Assembly (NCBI RefSeq): GCF_000186865.1
Contig: NW_008705571.1
Location: forward strand, 1,250,465 to 1,314,464
Direction: 5' to 3'
Origin: Aureococcus anophagefferens
Lineage: Eukaryota > Sar > Pelagophyceae > Pelagomonadales > Pelagomonadaceae
Length of the DNA stretch: 64,000 nucleotides
Below, in pieces: positions 8,501 through 17,281 of the stretch; position 1 is the stretch's first letter; every line of letters starts with the position of its first letter. Under the pieces are notes generated by a model. That model was not told where the DNA came from. It saw only the letters and a program-made list of their open reading frames with translations, and made no database searches. The translations under genes were made by a program, and so were the position numbers.

Positions 8501-11097
8501 GGCTTCCGACCGCGGCGGTCGCGCACCACGTCGTCGGCGGGTTCGTGCTCCGCCCCGGCGTCGAATATGTGGAGCTCGCCCTCGCGGAAGCGACGACGCT
8601 CCGGGACGTGGCCGTCCTCCGCGCGAGCGACGGGCTTCTCCGCTGCACGTTCGACGGCGCGGGACGCTTCGCCGTCGCGGCGGCCGGCGCCCCGTGCGCG
8701 ACGGGACGGCTCGGACCGGCGCTCGCGCCGCCCGTCCGCCCATCGAAGCTTCGAGCGTGGCGCCGCGCCGCGCCTCCGCCACGTCGGGCGATCGTCGCGA
8801 GCACTCGCGAGCGTCGAGCGATCGAGCCGGCCGGCCCCCGTCGAACGTTCCGCGCACCGCGGCAGGCGCCGCGGCGAAAGAAGGGTATCGTGCCGCGGCG
8901 CGCGACGGCCGGGCATGCGCTCATCGCCATGGCCGCGCTCTCGGAGGTGGACCGGCGCCGGCGCGACGTCGGACCGGCGACCGGTTCCCCGCCGGCCCTG
9001 CGCCGCCCCCGTCGCGCGCGATCGCCGACGACGCGCCGCGCGTCTCGGGCGACGCGCCCGGCGAAGCCCGTCGGAGACGCGGCGCTCGCCCTGCGTCGAG
9101 CGCTCGGGACCGCGGCGGCCGCCGACGCGCCGCTCGTGGCCCAGGGCGTCGACTCCGTCGCGGCCGTGGAGGTCGCGCGCCTCCTCGGCGCGTCGCTCGG
9201 CACGTGCCTGCCGTCGACGCTCCTCTTCGACCACCCGACGGTCTCCGCGGTGGAATCGGCGATCGCGCGTCCGGCCGTCCCGTCCGACGCGCGCGAGCCC
9301 GCGTCGCGCGGCCCTCGCGCCCGGCCGAGCACATCCGCGCCGCGCCTCTCGCTCGTCGGGCGCGCCAGCGTGTGCCCGGGGATTGCCTGCGGGGACAAGC
9401 TGCGTGAGCTGCTCCTGCGGTCTCGGTCGGCCGCGACCTCGGCGCCCGTCGCGCGCGTCGGCCGCGGCGAATCCTACGGCGCGTTCCTCGGCGCGGCGCT
9501 CGCGCTGGATGCGTCGGCCTTCGGCATCCCGGCTCTCGAGGCCCGCGGGCTGGCGCCGCAGATGGGACTCGCCCTCGAAGTCGCGAACGCTCTGTCGAAG
9601 GACGCTCGCGCCGCGGCTAATGTCGCCGTGTTCCTCGGCGCCGGGGCGACGCTCGGAGCGACGACCGGCGGGGCGAACATGCCTCTCTCCGTCTTCTCCG
9701 GCACGTCGGCGGCGCTCTCCGTGGCCTCGGGCCGCGTGTCCTACGCGCTCGGCCTCGTCGGCCCCGCGGTGTCGCTCGACACGGCCTGCTCGTCGTCGCT
9801 CGTCGCGGTGCACCTCGCGGCGGGGTGCCTGCGGCGGCGGGAGGCGGCGTCGGCCCTGGCCATGGGCGTCAGCGTCCTCGACGAGGCGGTGACGCTCGCC
9901 TTCTCCGCCGCGGGGATGCTGTCGCCGCGCGGGCGGTGCCACGCGTTCGACGGCCGCGCCGACGGCTACTGCCGCGGCGAGGGCTGCGGCGCGTTCGTGC
10001 TCGCGTTGGACGTTTCGGAGGTGACGCTCGGCGCCTCGGCGGTGCAGCAGGACGGCGCCAGCGCGAGCCTCACGGCGCCGAACGGGACGTCGCAGCGGCG
10101 GCTGCTGCTCGCGGTGGCCGGTCATGGAAAGGCGCTCGAGGCCCACGGGACGGGGACGGCGCTCGGCGATCCGATCGAGGTCGGCGCCGCCGCGGCGGCC
10201 CTGGACGCGCCGGCCTGCGCGTCGATCAAGGGCAACGTGGGCCACCTCGAGGCGTCGGCGGCCGCGTCGGCGCTCGCCGCGCTTCTCGGCGTCGTCTTCG
10301 AGCGAGGAGTCCTGTGCGCCAACGCTCATCTACGGTCCATCAACGCGCATCTGGTCAACCTTCTGGGGTCGGTTTTTATCCCAGCTGCGTCTTGCGCGTG
10401 CTTTCGAGAAGAGCGAGCGTCGGGGGCACTGAGCTCCTTCGGATTTAGCGGCACGATCGCCCACGCCCGCTTTCGTTCCTCGGCGCAGTATCGGGAGCGC
10501 TTTCATTCACCCGCGTCGCTGTATCGCAATAAAGTGGCGACGGTGTCGTGCCGCTTGGGCGCGCGAATCCCGCGCCGCGCCGCGCCCGATCCGTCAACGC
10601 GCGCGGCTCTAGTCGCAGAGATCTTCGCTGCATCCCCGACCGCAACGCTACCTCCACGCTCTCGATCTCAGTGCATCTTGCGCACCGAGAAGGCTTTGGT
10701 GCCTTCAGCCTTCTCCTCGGCTACGTTCGACGATCGTCTCGCTTGGCCGGGCCCGTTTCTCGAGACGTTGTGCTCTCTCCTCGCCGGGGTATATGACTAC
10801 AAAAAAGTATTCAAAGGCACCTTCGCAAGTGATGGAAACGATTGGCCGCTCGACTCGTCCCGTTCGCGGAGCGGCGTTCGGGTTTTGCGCGAAGGCGTCG
10901 GAATAAATGGTATCGCGGAGAAGAAATCGACGCCGATGCCCTCACGGAGAAGCTGCGGCTTGGCCGCTTGCTGCATCCTGTCCTCGCTCTGCCGCGGCGC
11001 GCTCGAGATTATCAGCCTCTGGGGGTTCGCGCGCCTCGGTCCAGCCGATTGCTCCGTATGGAGCTCCGATGCCGCATTTGATCACTTCCAGACGTAA
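1384..11097 (+). CDS. PKS segment: hydrolase C-half, crotonases, ACP, KS-DH-ACP x2, KS
   Basis: A 9.7-kb open frame (first ATG at 1390) continues the frame of the preceding segment after TAG 1381. Order: rest of the FSH1 hydrolase (GISEGG nucleophile motif, Asp in TGDTDT, His in GGHKLP) to about 1880; two degenerate crotonase folds (about 1930-2520 and 2550-3060); a canonical crotonase (3180-3810; PHFCTGG oxyanion region, IGGGLLLGLAADRR); ACP (3980-4190, GVDSL); a second crotonase (4240-4960); KS-DH-ACP (5200-7215); KS-DH-ACP (7330-9270); KS (9350-10480). The last 600 bases (10500-11097) show no recognised domain. It ends at TAA 11095, yet an ACP follows in the same frame. About 3235 residues are uninterrupted, longer than a typical single PKS module. 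Confidence 0.75.
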   Translation, partial: AEMFARIRRATDASADEYGLLGDWAASVDLVVRAATEQAPLDGIAGISEGGTVGAILFSQHLRGEVYLGSGYRGRLVLTFCALTSPAHSRMYADPMPCLASLHLTGDTDTADVWHMGGQTAALFGPWSGVGHFRGGHKLPRLSDALSRTVDELREQSFGLSVLRRRHRFVPSRSSNGTSIPTCRARPLIEVAAPVRVSVRATATTVRAHWRGKGVLHVEVSAQLDALDVVQKHATCHAVVLACSSRVAENPGAIRDFSEPVVSVLTGRAASMDVARAADWLVATRAHIGRWSLAERGPSSVGFDSADAARLLGECTTMLASVGVIGARNTLVSMRAECQESFHPNDVVARLKETVTVCAMRGARFCASGVVFGRGSAVLPIAWAFSAVTWRRGGIVRVQSSQQLVQGLATWSRAAAIVVELDGSEEISARPSVPMLAVVGFAALWRCDCVVGVGRIHGADRRAISQSAATRAIHAYTEALLTTRDSTALAASVRRLVEHTSKRFISKPALSMTLQDHTLRVKADGDSAALSVILMMSDRAGIRASLDNRDAPRPRYQQPGSSLSLTCRYSTLASSHAGRAAWVALLLRPTSDLGMPRLVVHMSCDEPGIVTLELNDPSTLNAMTPELLLGLSFSVRAALLHESARGLVLQAAGPHFCTGGRYDAASQGKVPQWVHGSGLVLDRIRTAPLRSTSVLHGASIGGGLLLGLAADRRVCTPRAVLRLGVAPHGLSPIVRATDAVPRTVGYGVAAQMYLADHELDAQQALASGCVHRISSDAGTARRFARRGASASGRTVEATDTRLIQETLLNGEASGAVSEALFVMLLRRAAPRRSLTTVTSPEASAPGSPPSSPIVAPLLSPVVPALGPAADERIAMLVEKVVGSAVHRGTPLLDAGVDSLAAADLARALGAEFGAALPATLLFDHPTVAALADAVAPPAADAAPPRARTAALAPRGRPLVAVAVGRGGVRTLAMDRPEALNGARGMEAALAAALREAFADRGCRSAVVTGAGDVYFVADHRNNDDFGPSTRRRHATRGCLAPFFDAFLTAPKPLVAALNGRAYGAGATAATLCDVVLGAPRAALAFPFRRWRVVPEGAASVHVARLVGAARASALLRDGGAARDGLVDARRVDAAAAVARGLAARRLPVVGAAPEGLADYGATCACELEALGLAFAGGPHAAACVDFFGNRLATSDWRLLALRGPLQATLLDVPGEPALDAEVRRWGVAASALISPRDARRVAGALRAPRSAEPRRALGATGAPRRAAGHAVAASCVVLPGGLASPAFVVSRLSAPAAVPAARWAAAPGAAAYGSFVVHHELGADDGAMRVAEARAADAHQRLLGAVGAAALRRAAPFRGDVAVYVAASSRTAGSPGARRPVDAFAATSDSAAVLCGRLSFALGLRGACAALDTACSGFLVALHVALGLLGGAGRAAACGVSVLEASAGAATAAAGMLSRTGRCRTFDGAADGFARAEGAAAHVLDGGGDVPTFATAVRQDGRSASLTAPNGAAQRDLLAAVSAEASTALEAHGTGTALGDPVEVGAATRALGGARFSAVKATLGHLEAAAAAAGVAAATRALRATLDQGNRALRAANAHLSSFEAAAFAVDAAPNGGDRGRLSSFGFSGTIAHAVLRRRSAPTAAAAPGSLVRRRVGAVLAPPAAPTALVAARRAHAAHVVAGTALWPAVAYVELALRGAAALVSVAFLRPLAASKRLEWRGDGASFALAEGDAIVAAGMFSGTRRARGRARAPRRTFGAPVWPAAATRRPFVAARLAAPTHRRSPKPPSLARRVAAASKFFEAARRVRPTGASPRDLADAAARASGRRLPSRKIDALAPLPRARLAAAARPKPVVRASKKKLPISTPKTRRNAQRPDAAVRAAAVDVLGTSVSWDAPIFQQGLDSVSAAEFSRVLGDRLGSAVPATLLFDHPTVRDASRAVAGAAAPENECSQAPVRPVSSPASSRTEVARARHRCERDHGELAARCLAAAGRVPSARWDVAAGGDAATYGSFVRLRADAGGLVGRLEAAAMSPAAAVALGRAVELRPAAPSVAVFLGAGATLGATTGGANMPLSVFSGTSAALSVASGRVSHALGLVGPAVSLDTACSSSLVAVHLAAGCLRRREAASALAMGVSVLDEAVTLAFSAAGMLSPRGRCHAFDGRADGYCRGEGCGAFVLALDVSEVTLGASAVQQDGASASLTAPNGTSQRRLLLAVAGHGKTLEAHGTGTALGDPIEVGAAAAALDAPACASIKGNVGHLEASAAASALAALLAVPLRLSRAVGNAPLRRLNAHLEATIASRALHLAVGLAPRAAEAGRASSFGFSGTIAHARLVAPRPERRTATESAFRGARAVVAAASAPAGRLGSRRGLPTAAVAHHVVGGFVLRPGVEYVELALAEATTLRDVAVLRASDGLLRCTFDGAGRFAVAAAGAPCATGRLGPALAPPVRPSKLRAWRRAAPPPRRAIVASTRERRAIEPAGPRRTFRAPRQAPRRKKGIVPRRATAGHALIAMAALSEVDRRRRDVGPATGSPPALRRPRRARSPTTRRASRATRPAKPVGDAALALRRALGTAAAADAPLVAQGVDSVAAVEVARLLGASLGTCLPSTLLFDHPTVSAVESAIARPAVPSDAREPASRGPRARPSTSAPRLSLVGRASVCPGIACGDKLRELLLRSRSAATSAPVARVGRGESYGAFLGAALALDASAFGIPALEARGLAPQMGLALEVANALSKDARAAANVAVFLGAGATLGATTGGANMPLSVFSGTSAALSVASGRVSYALGLVGPAVSLDTACSSSLVAVHLAAGCLRRREAASALAMGVSVLDEAVTLAFSAAGMLSPRGRCHAFDGRADGYCRGEGCGAFVLALDVSEVTLGASAVQQDGASASLTAPNGTSQRRLLLAVAGHGKALEAHGTGTALGDPIEVGAAAAALDAPACASIKGNVGHLEASAAASALAALLGVVFERGVLCANAHLRSINAHLVNLLGSVFIPAASCACFREERASGALSSFGFSGTIAHARFRSSAQYRERFHSPASLYRNKVATVSCRLGARIPRRAAPDPSTRAALVAEIFAASPTATLPPRSRSQCILRTEKALVPSAFSSATFDDRLAWPGPFLETLCSLLAGVYDYKKVFKGTFASDGNDWPLDSSRSRSGVRVLREGVGINGIAEKKSTPMPSRRSCGLAACCILSSLCRGALEIISLWGFARLGPADCSVWSSDAAFDHFQT
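3180..3870 (+). other. Canonical crotonase (ECH2-like) domain in PKS
   Basis: The translation has the crotonase layout: an N-terminal strand with ELNDPSTLNAMTPELL, the first oxyanion segment AAGPHFCTGGRYD, and the second oxyanion segment HGASIGGGLLLGLAADRRV. The FCTGG form resembles the ECH2 (PksI-type) decarboxylases of beta-branching cassettes. An ACP follows directly (GVDSL at about 4070). The same type recurs at 18090-18700 and at 22900-23700, each time just before an ACP. The reaction is inferred from the family only. Confidence 0.7.
5200..7215 (+). other. PKS module KS-DH-ACP (first)
   Basis: KS at about 5200-6300 with DTACSGFL, EAHGTGTALGDP and KATLGHLE; the N-terminal part is shorter than in typical KS domains. 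A DH N-terminal hotdog follows at about 6330-6720 with HVVAGTALWP, which fits the PKS dehydratase motif HxxxGxxxxP; the C-terminal catalytic Asp segment is not obvious. A basic, low-complexity stretch leads to an ACP at 7020-7215 with the phosphopantetheine Ser in GLDSV and the LLFDHPTV signature. There is no AT between KS and DH and no KR before the ACP. Confidence 0.75.
7330..9270 (+). other. PKS module KS-DH-ACP (second)
   Basis: KS at about 7330-8400 with DTACSSSL, EAHGTGTALGDP and KGNVGHLE, ending SSFGFSGTIAHARL. The DH hotdog at about 8490-8730 carries HVVGGFVLRP (HxxxGxxxxP). After an Arg/Pro-rich linker comes an ACP at about 9060-9270 with GVDSV and LLFDHPTV. AT and KR are again absent. 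The central part of this KS is nearly identical at DNA level to that of the next KS. Confidence 0.75.
7543..8206 (+). repeat. KS-core direct repeat, copy 1
   Basis: About 664 bases are nearly identical (a handful of substitutions, no indels seen) to 9622-10285, offset 2079. The unit covers the KS active-site half, from upstream of the nucleophile Cys to just past the GHLE motif. Similarity drops abruptly at both ends, as in a gene-conversion tract or recent module duplication. Confidence 0.9.
9350..10480 (+). other. PKS ketosynthase without recognisable DH
   Basis: KS with DTACSSSL, EAHGTGTALGDP and KGNVGHLE, ending at SSFGFSGTIAHARF. The 5' two thirds are very GC-rich and nearly identical to the previous KS. 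From about 10290 the sequence turns to lower GC and different codon use while staying in frame, so the domain looks like a junction between two sequence types. The following 600 bases contain no DH motif that I can find; an ACP follows after TAA 11095. Confidence 0.7.
9622..10285 (+). repeat. KS-core direct repeat, copy 2
   Basis: Partner of 7543-8206. The end near 10285 coincides with the switch from very high to moderate GC, suggesting that the conversion or duplication boundary is also a boundary between sequence segments of different history. Confidence 0.9.
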
Positions 11098-12213
11098 AGA
11101 GCGGCTCCTCTAGTCGATGGCATTCAGCAAACGCCCGCGCATGGTACGATCGCATCGTGCGCGGCGGCCCTGCTGGGGACGGTCGTCCCTCCGAACGCGC
11201 CTCTCATGTCGGCCGGCATGGACTCGCTGACCGTCACTGCCTTCACGAACGCGATCGCGGCCCAGCTGAGCATCGAGGCGCCCGCGACTCTCGTGTTCGA
11301 CCATCCGACCCTGGACGCCATCGCGGCCCACTTGGAGGTCGCGGCGCCTCGAACGCAACGGCCGGCGACGGCCGTTGTCGAGCGAAAGTCTACCTCCGGG
11401 CCGAAGCCGTCGATCCTGCGCGGGCGAGTGCGACTGACGGGCACTGCGGGAACGCTGACGCGACTACGAGGGCTCATCTGCAGCTCGACGGTGGCTCCGT
11501 CGAGCATCCCCGCCGCGCGGTGGGAAGACGAAGCCGACTCGACGCCGCCGTCCGCCAGCTACGGGTCGTTCGTCGGGCAGGAGTGCTTCGACGCGGCCGC
11601 ATTCGGTGTTGGGCTGCCCGAGGGCCGCGTGCTACAGCTACAGCAGGTGCTCCTGCTCAACGTCGGCCTGGCCACCGTGTTTGCGGAGCGCGGACTCGCG
11701 AGGACGGACGTCAGCGTGTTTGTGGGCGTCGAGCCGAGCGACGCGGAGACCGCGACGCTCAGCGTGTTCTCGGCGACGGGTTCCGCGGTGTCGGTCGTCT
11801 CGGGTCGGGTGTCGTACGTCCTCGGCTTGGTCGGCCCGAGCATCTCGGTGGACACCGCGTGTTCTTCGGCCCTCGTCGCGGCTCATCAAGCAGCAGCAGC
11901 GTTGGATCGTGCGGAGTGCAGCAAAGCTATCACCGCAGCGACCAAGGCTCTCGGCCAACGCTCGAATCGAGCGACGGCTGTCGGTGGAATGACTTCGGCG
12001 CGAGGTCGCTGTCACTCTTTCGACGACCGCGCGGACGGATACTGCCGCGGCGAAGGATGCGTGGCTCTGCTCTTGAGCAGTGCGTCGACGGCGAGCAGGC
12101 CGCGGCTCCTCGCTACCGCAGTACAGCACGACGGCCCGAGCGCAAGCTTAACGGCTCCGAATGGCCAGTCGCAGGCTCGCCTCCTGAGGACCGTAGAAGG
12201 CGCGAAGCGCGAG
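11098..12213 (+). CDS. PKS segment: ACP and N-terminal part of KS, same frame after TAA
   Basis: After TAA 11095-11097 the same frame stays open. It encodes an ACP (about 11135-11340; Ser in SAGMDSL, then LVFDHPTL) and a KS (from about 11430) with DTACSSALV and the GRCHSFDDRADGYCRGEG block. Where most KS domains have LDPQQ this one has the sequence VLQLQQVLL. The frame is lost at about 12211-12214, where one extra G appears to be present. The KS continues in the next frame with SHGTGTALGDPVEIG. The longest ATG-started open frame here is 11206-12288. Confidence 0.65.
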
Positions 12214-14908
12214 GACGCTGGAGTCTCACGGCACGGGCACGGCTCTCGGCGATCCAGTAGAGATTGGCGCTGCTCTCGTCGTGCTTGATGCCGGCATTCT
12301 GTGCTCGTCCGTCAAGGCCAGCATGGGACATCTCGAGGCCTGCGCCGCGGCCGCCGGATTGGCGTCCGTGCTTTCGATCGGAGCGTCGCTCGTCGCCGCC
12401 AATGTCCAGCTTCTTCGCCTGAACGCGCACCTCCGGGCTCTTGGACTCGATGATCGACTTGTTCTGCCGGCGGGAATTGTGTCGTGCGATTCATTCGATC
12501 ACCGGCTCAGCTCGTTTGGTTTCAGCGGCACCATCGCGCACGGGGTTCTCGCGTCGCCGCGAGCCGCCGCGAGCAGCGTCTTTGCCGAGGAGTTCGCGTC
12601 GATCTCTCGATCAGAGACGCTACGCGCGGCGACAATGAGCACACCCCTGCGTCTACAGCTCGAGCCTTCAGCAACGAAAGTGGCAGAGCTCGCGCCGGCT
12701 GTACGCGTGATGACCTCGTCGCACGTCATCGGTGACAAGGCACTCTTTCCGGGAGTCGGCTTTGTCGAGATGGCCCTCGCCAACGCGCAGACGCGCTCGG
12801 CGTCTTTGGCGAGCATCGCGTTCACGCGTCCGTTTGTTCTGGGATCGTCGCGAGGTACGATGCGCTACGCGCGCACGAGCCGCGGGGAGTACACGATTTC
12901 CAGTGAGACGCACGTCCATGCGATGGGAACTGAAGCTGAGCTCCCCATCAAGTCCCTGTCGAGCCCGCGGAGTCTTGGAAAGAGCCCGACGGTGGTTCGG
13001 CTCGTCGCGGCAGCCTTGGTCGCCGTGTCCGACCATCGAATCCACGCGCCTGCTTCCACTTGCGCACCCAAACACGAGACGTCGCGGTGCTTGACCGCCC
13101 GAAGCACGTCGACGTCGGGGCGGCACTTGTGTCTCGCGTCTCGCGTCGGAAGACGCTCCGAGAATCTCAAGCCAGCGCCTCAATGCGTCAAGCTACGGTG
13201 GCTCCTGCTGGCGAAGCTGACCCAGCACGATCTCACTCGTGTTCTGGCGCGCGTGCGCGTTGAGCTTCCTTCGATACCTACGACACTCACGCTCTCGTTC
13301 CGAGGACGAGCGTCGACCGAGACAAAGGCGATTCGATCTCGGCAAACGAGGATGGCTCGAGGCCGAGTATCGGAGACCGAGACGATCCAGACGGCCGTAC
13401 TGGAGCTCCTGGCCACGGAGGTCACAAAAGAAGCGCCGCTCATGGCCGGCAGCCTGGACTCGTTGGGAGCGACGGAGCTGGTGCGGGTCGTGCGCACTCG
13501 GTGCAGCGTCGAGCTCTCGCCGACGACGCTCTTCGACCACCCGACGGTCGAGAGTCTCGCGAAGCACGTCGCCTCGCTGCTCGCAGTGGACGCCACCGAC
13601 GATGACCAACAGCCCGAGAAGGACGTCGCGACGGAGACAGACTCGGAGCTGGTGCTCGAGATCACCTCGACGGCTGCGCTCCTGCCCGTGCGCGATCGGA
13701 GCTGCGCCGCGGGCGACCTGTGGGGCCTTTCGCAGGATGGATGCGTGACGTGCGGATCTGTGCCGCTCGCGAGATGGGACGCGGATCGAGTCGAGACGAG
13801 GCGATTCAGCTCCGACGTGGTCGCGCGCGCTGGCTACGGGTCGTTCCTATCGGCCGAGCTCTCCTGGTTCGATGGCGCCTTCTTCCGGATGAAGCCGGCC
13901 GAGGCGGTTCCGCTCGAGCCGCAACAGCGAATGCTGCTCGAGGTCGGCTACGAGGCCGTTCATCGCGGAGGAAGCCGCCGGGCTTCGCTCGGTGAATCGA
14001 ACGTCGGCAGCTTCACGGGCATGATGAACATGGACGCCGCGTCCCAGCTCCCAGCTGAGCCGGGTCCATACGACCTGACGGGCGTGGGATATTCCGCGGC
14101 CGGAGCTCGGCTGTCGTACGCGTTTGCGATGCGAGGGCCGTGCGTTGTCGTGGACACCGCATGCTCTTCGAGCCTGATCGCCGTCCACCTGGCCCGGCGT
14201 AGCTTGCAGCATGGCGAGTGCTCGGGCGCGGTGGTCGCCGGGCCGAACGCCATCCTCGCGCCTGCCGCGCACGTGGGTCCCGCGCTGGCGGGCATGACCT
14301 CCGCGCGAGGCCGATGCCACACGATGGACTCGCGCGCCGATGGCTACGCTCGCGGCGAGGGCTGCGGCGCGATCAGTATGAAACCAGGCGGTCGCGACTC
14401 GACGATTCGATTCCGCGGGTCCTCGGCTCGGCACAACGGTCGAAGCGCGAGCTTCACGGCCCTGAATGGAGCTTCACAGCAGCTCCTGCTCCGACGCGCC
14501 TCGAGCGATGCCTCGTGCAAAGCAGAGAGTACCGGCGTCGTCGAGGCGCACGGGACGGGCACCGCTCTCGGCGATCCGATCGAGATGAGCGCGATAGCGG
14601 CGGTCGCGTCGAGCAAGAAGTCCGCTCTTTCTGTTGTCGCTGTGAAAGCGAACGTGGGCCACATGGAATCGACGGCGGGCGTCGCCGGGGTCCTCCGAAT
14701 CGTCGAGCTCATCACTCGAACGGCGTGGGTCGCAAACGCGCAGCTGCGCAGGCTCAACGGCCAAGTCGGCTCGGTCCGCAGGAAAGACGTCGTGTTCGTG
14801 GGCACCGACGCGGCGGGTACAGTGGGCGTGGAGCGTCTGGGGGGCGTGAGCTCCTTCGGCTGGAGCGGCATCATCGCGCACGGAGTTTGTTTCTCGTCGC
14901 TCGAGTGA
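12214..14908 (+). CDS. PKS segment: KS C-terminal part, DH, ACP, complete KS
   Basis: This continues the KS after the one-base frameshift (SHGTGTALGDP, KASMGHLE, SSFGFSGTIAHG). A DH hotdog follows (about 12640-12960) with HVIGDKALFPG; Asp replaces the Gly of HxxxGxxxxP. Then an ACP (13370-13590, SLDSL, LFDHPTV) and a full KS (13640-14890) with LEPQQRMLLEV, DTACSSSLIAVH, EAHGTGTALGDP, KANVGHME and SSFGWSGIIAHG. This last KS looks the most canonical of the window and precedes the HMGS cassette. The frame stops at TGA 14906. Confidence 0.7.
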
Positions 14909-15490
14909 ATTGTGGCGATGAACTTACATACGAGCCTTTTTTGACGTCAATTTGACTTGGGTAAGAAGCTCACGCGTGGACCAACGAGACTTGGCAAGAA
15001 GACTATCTGCGAACGAGACTCCACTTTCTTGACGCTGGCCTAGAGCAAGTCGGAAAGTATGCTTCCGCCTTTCGAGCGGCGCTCATTCGGCGCGCCGGTC
15101 GAGGGGCGCGTCGTCGTCGGCGACCTCGATGTCGCGTCTCTGCTCTTCGACCGCTCCGGTGCCTTGCTGGGCCGTCTGCGAATGTCGCTTCCGCTCGAGA
15201 CCGCCTTCACCGTTGCCCTGCGCACAACGGCGGCCCTCGAGACGGGCGTCCTGGACAGAAGCGCAGCCGACGTCCTGGCGATCGACGCGATCGAGTCGCG
15301 CCCCGCGAATGCGGTCTGGATCGACGTTTGACGGGTCCAGGACTCGTCGCACTTCCATGTTACCAACGTGACGCTACTCGATGCCCAAGGCGCCGTCGCG
15401 CTCCGCGCACTCGGCGTACACGCGCGACGCGCCGGCGCCTCGTCGCTCCCGCCGGTCGCCCGAGACGCCCGGAGACGGCGCCGCGCGGAC
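14909..15490 (+). other. PKS interdomain segment with four in-frame stops
   Basis: Frame 2 continues between the KS and the HMGS domain but carries TGA 14942, TAG 15041 and TGA 15329 besides TGA 14906. The open stretch 15059-15331 encodes 90 residues rich in Leu, Ala and Val with no family I recognise. Nothing in it matches an ACP or a DH motif. It may be a decayed docking or linker region. Confidence 0.4.
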
Positions 15491-16690
15491 GAGGCGGGCA
15501 TCGTCGCCCTGGACTACCACGCACCGAGTCTCTGCGTCCGTGCGACGGACGTGGAGCGCTTCCACGGCAGCCCCGGGCGCTACACTGTGGGCCGAGGCCA
15601 GGAGCTCGTCACTTTCGCGAGCGACGACGAGGACGCGGTTTCGATGGCGCTGTCGGCGCTTTGTCGGCTGCTCGCTCGAAGCGAGCTTGCTTTCGAGGAC
15701 GTCGGCCGACTCGAGTGTGGTACGGAGAGCAGCGTCGACCGTGGTAAGTCCACAAAGTCCTTCCTCATGTCTTTGTTCGAGGCGACCGGCGACCTCGACG
15801 TCCAGGGCGCGGACACCGTGAACGCCTGTTACGGCGGTACGAACGCGCTCTTGAGCACCAGGAACTGGATTCACGGCCCGGGATGGACTGGGAGGTACGG
15901 CGCCGTCGTCTGCTCTGACCCGGCCGTGCACCCGGACCCGGCTCAATTGGCCGGCGTCGGCGCGTCGGCGGTGTCCTTGCTCGCGGGACCGCGCGCTTCT
16001 CTGGCCATGGAGACGCGGTGCACGACCTTCGTCAAGCATGCCTGGGACTTTTACCGGCCCGTCGGATGGTCGTCCAACGACGCCCTCGTAGACGTCGCCG
16101 TGGCTACCACCTAGTATGAAGAGGCCATGCTCTGGTGCCAGGGCCGCTTCGATCGTCGCGACCTTCTCCTCGTCTACGATCGCGTCGCCTACCACTGCAA
16201 CGCTCCGTACCACGCCAAGCGGAACTTCCGAGTCATGTGCGAGGCCATGCACGCCCTGTCGAAAGGCGATCACGAGCGGCTCTACGACAGGCACGTCCTG
16301 CTCGGCACGGCGATCAGCGCTCAGAACGCGACGACGTACACGTGCCCTCTGTACGCGTGTCTTCTTTCGCTCGTTATCTGAGGAACTGACGGACGCGTCT
16401 TGTGCTTTTCCTACGGCTCGGGCTGCGCCGCGAGCATGTTCGCCTTTGAGTCCGACGGCCTCCCCGTCCATCCTTTGGACGCGCTCGAACGTCTGGCGCG
16501 TCGAAAGCCGAAGACGATTCCCGACGCGCTGGCTCTGATTACCGCTTTTGAAAGCACACATGGTCGCTTCGGCTTCGAGCCATCGTGGTCCTCGGATCGT
16601 CAGGATGGCGCGTTTTACCTCTGCGGAGTGACCGCGGTCGGCGTGCGGGAATACGCGCGGCACGAGTCTCGAGGCGCTTCGCTTCGCGTG
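15368..16690 (+). CDS. HMG-CoA synthase-like (HMGS, beta-branching) domain of the PKS
   Basis: HMGS family domain in frame 2. Diagnostic parts: DYHAPS near the start, GRLECGTESSVDRGKS holding the conserved acidic residue (about 15700), TVNACYGGTNAL holding the nucleophile Cys (about 15820), and YHCNAPYHAK for the His region (about 16195). The C-terminal core has CFSYGSGCAASMF. In bacterial trans-AT PKSs a free-standing HMGS adds acetate to a beta-keto-ACP intermediate; here it is fused in cis between KS and crotonases. TAG 16112 and TGA 16379 interrupt it, the first at a site where many HMGS proteins have Gln before Tyr. It could be a true HMG-CoA synthase relic, but its location argues for the PKS role. 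Confidence 0.75.
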
Positions 16691-16697
16691 CGCCGGG

Positions 16698-17281
16698 ACG
16701 ACGCCGCCACACGCATCGAGATGGTGCGGCCGCTACTTGATGAGAGTTTCTTGGCCGATTTCATGCGCGCGCTGGACGCGAACCGCCTTCACATATTTGT
16801 GCCTTGCGAGTCGTCGGACGCGGAGCCGGAATCGTCGCTCGAGCTCGATCTCATCCGGAAGGTGCTCGTCAATGATGTTCGGATCGCGACGATCTGCGCC
16901 GGCGCTACGCTGGGCAGAGCCATGCTGTTTCTGGCGCTTTCGGACGTTGTTATTGGGACGGCGGAGTCGCGATTCGGGTTTCCCGGGGCTGTTCCCGGAG
17001 CCGCGTCCGCCGCGCTCGGTCGGCGCGTTTCCTCGCAGCTCGTGAGGCGCTGGGTGCTGATGCGTGAGATCTTCGACGCCCGCACGGCCATGCTGAGCTC
17101 GCTCATTGACGGCATCGCTATGCAAAGGAGCGACGCCGAGCTCGAGCTGAGCTTACAGCTGGGACGCTCGAGTCCCCGAACAGAACTCTCGCCAGCGAGC
17201 CCTCCTCGCGCTCGCGACGAGCCGACTGCCTCGTGGGCGCGCGCTGGAGTCCTTCAGCTCGCATTATGGCCGCTTCCATAG
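16698..17281 (+). CDS. Crotonase (ECH1-like) domain following HMGS
   Basis: This is the C-terminal part of the open frame 16400-17281. After the HMGS end, the translation has a crotonase-like core: LHIFVPCESS, then RIATICAGATLGRAMLF, SDVVIGTAESRFGFPG and later SQLVRRWVLM. This matches the second oxyanion segment and trimerisation region of ECH1-type dehydratases. The first oxyanion segment (FxxGxD) is not clear. TAG 17279 ends the frame; the next open stretch is in the same frame. The inferred role is dehydration of the HMG-like intermediate after HMGS. Confidence 0.55.

Noticed and set aside
3081..9407. Second + strand frame of 2108 codons inside the PKS
   Set aside because: Arg-rich low-complexity shadow caused by G/C third positions; no recognisable domain.
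3301..10329. Very long minus-strand open frames (3301-6729 and 7240-10329)
   Set aside because: They are Arg/Gly/Ala-rich antisense shadows of the GC-rich PKS, without domains; the + strand frame has all the KS and ACP motifs.
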